DNA from: Mycolicibacterium pulveris
GTDB taxonomy: Bacteria > Actinomycetota > Actinomycetes > Mycobacteriales > Mycobacteriaceae
DNA length: 64,000 nucleotides
Direction of reading: 5' to 3'
Assembly: GCF_010725725.1 (NCBI RefSeq)
Contig: NZ_AP022599.1
Location: 2,976,001 to 3,040,000, forward strand
The translations under genes were made by a program, and so were the position numbers. Below, one piece after another: positions 63,723 to 64,000 of the stretch. How positions within the stretch are numbered: the stretch's first letter is position 1; every line of letters starts with the position of its first letter. The notes below the pieces were generated by a model. The model was given only the letters and a program-made list of their open reading frames with translations. It did not search any database and had not been told where the DNA came from.

Positions 63723-64000
63723 TCAGTACGACTGCCCGTTGGCGTACCGCTGCCGGCGAAAGTGGCGCCCCTTGCCGCGGTTCCGGCTCTTGTATGTCGG
63801 TAGCTGCGAGTCACAGTCCGGACAGACCAGCCGCAAATTTTCCCGTCGATTGTTGGTCGGGTCGCCGTGATCCAACACCAAGGTGAGGGGCAGGCCCACC
63901 GCAGCAACCTCCCTGAGCGTCGACGAGATATTGCCGAATGTAGTGCTGGCGGCGGCCGCAGATCGACGCCTCGCCGGATTCGAGCCAACGCTTCGTCTGC
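63723..64000 (-). pseudogene. Degenerate HNH endonuclease, continues beyond window
   Basis: Read on the minus strand, two frames carry pieces of a phage-type HNH endonuclease. From 63999 the frame gives QTKRWLESGEASICGRRQHYIRQYLVDAQGG. From about 63900, in another frame, it gives LPLTLVLDHGDPTNNRRENLRLVCPDCDSQLPTYKSRNRGKGRH in parts, ending at the TGA at 63723-63725. The first zinc-knuckle part (expected CxIC) and the codon before GDP are missing, and the frame shifts between the pieces. This indicates a decayed mobile-element remnant. Confidence 0.7.

Noticed and set aside
63572..63988. 138-aa minus-strand frame at the right edge
   Set aside because: The real signal in this region is the HNH remnant in other frames; this frame's product has no recognisable sequence.

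Overview
This window is chromosomal DNA of a Mycobacterium, most likely a rapidly growing Mycolicibacterium. The evidence is high GC, GTG starts, many mycobacterial lipoproteins, an Lsr2-like protein, cutinase, F420-dependent oxidoreductases, and a complete mce4 operon embedded in the KstR (cholesterol) regulon. Gene identities were assigned by reading the proteins against remembered M. tuberculosis H37Rv families; no database search was run.

Layout. 1-2632: lipoprotein fragment, an Rv3527-like protein, kshA (steroid ring 9-alpha-hydroxylase) and a lipoprotein, all on the minus strand. 2764-8376: a frameshifted MOSC-domain gene, a PGRS-like glycine-rich secreted protein without a PE domain, a small secreted protein, and a large ATPase/LuxR regulator. 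8489-15773: sterol side-chain genes arranged divergently around a KstR operator at 12653: leftward DUF35 protein, ltp4, ltp3 and an LLM oxidoreductase; rightward an LLM oxidoreductase, an acetoacetate-decarboxylase-like protein and cyp142. 15770-18472: a CtpF-like P-type ATPase. 18550-22206: divergent echA19 and fadD19, the latter followed by a nitronate-monooxygenase-like gene. 22270-28205: an LpqN-like lipoprotein, then fadD17-fadE27-fadE26 (leftward) diverging from fdxD-hsd4A. 28468-38900: mce4 steroid importer (yrbE4A, yrbE4B, mce4A-F, mam4A, mam4B). 38887-42534: otsA, a 54-aa gene, two tandem small secreted paralogs, a crotonase. 42575-43402: an SDR with its own KstR-type operator. 43503-49139: a molybdenum-hydroxylase (Cox/Xdh-like) cluster. 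49230-58775: VanX-like dipeptidase, secreted proteins, DUF4185 protein, MFS transporter, MarR regulator, small membrane/hypothetical proteins, MDR oxidoreductase, cutinase. 58788-59156: an Lsr2 paralog. 59636-63712: a copper/heme-peroxidase cluster (membrane protein, PepSY protein, PCuAC chaperone, Tat-exported DyP peroxidase, small secreted protein). 63723-64000: a degenerate HNH endonuclease.

How the genes work together. Mce4 proteins import sterol; FadD19/FadD17 activate the oxidised side chain to CoA thioesters; CYP142 with a ferredoxin such as FdxD oxidises the terminal carbon; FadE26/27, EchA19, Hsd4A and the Ltp3/Ltp4/DUF35 group carry out beta-oxidation or retro-aldol steps; KshA opens ring attack. 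Six sites matching TnnAACnnGTTnnA lie in exactly the promoter regions expected for KstR control, and a seventh near-match sits before yrbE4A.

Least explained parts: the twin-DUF35/Ltp4/Ltp3/LLM group, the Cox-like cluster with an AYRGPW active-site loop, the PGRS protein lacking PE, a family of small secreted GIPC-motif proteins, an Lsr2 paralog with an altered DNA-binding tripeptide, and the copper/DyP cluster.
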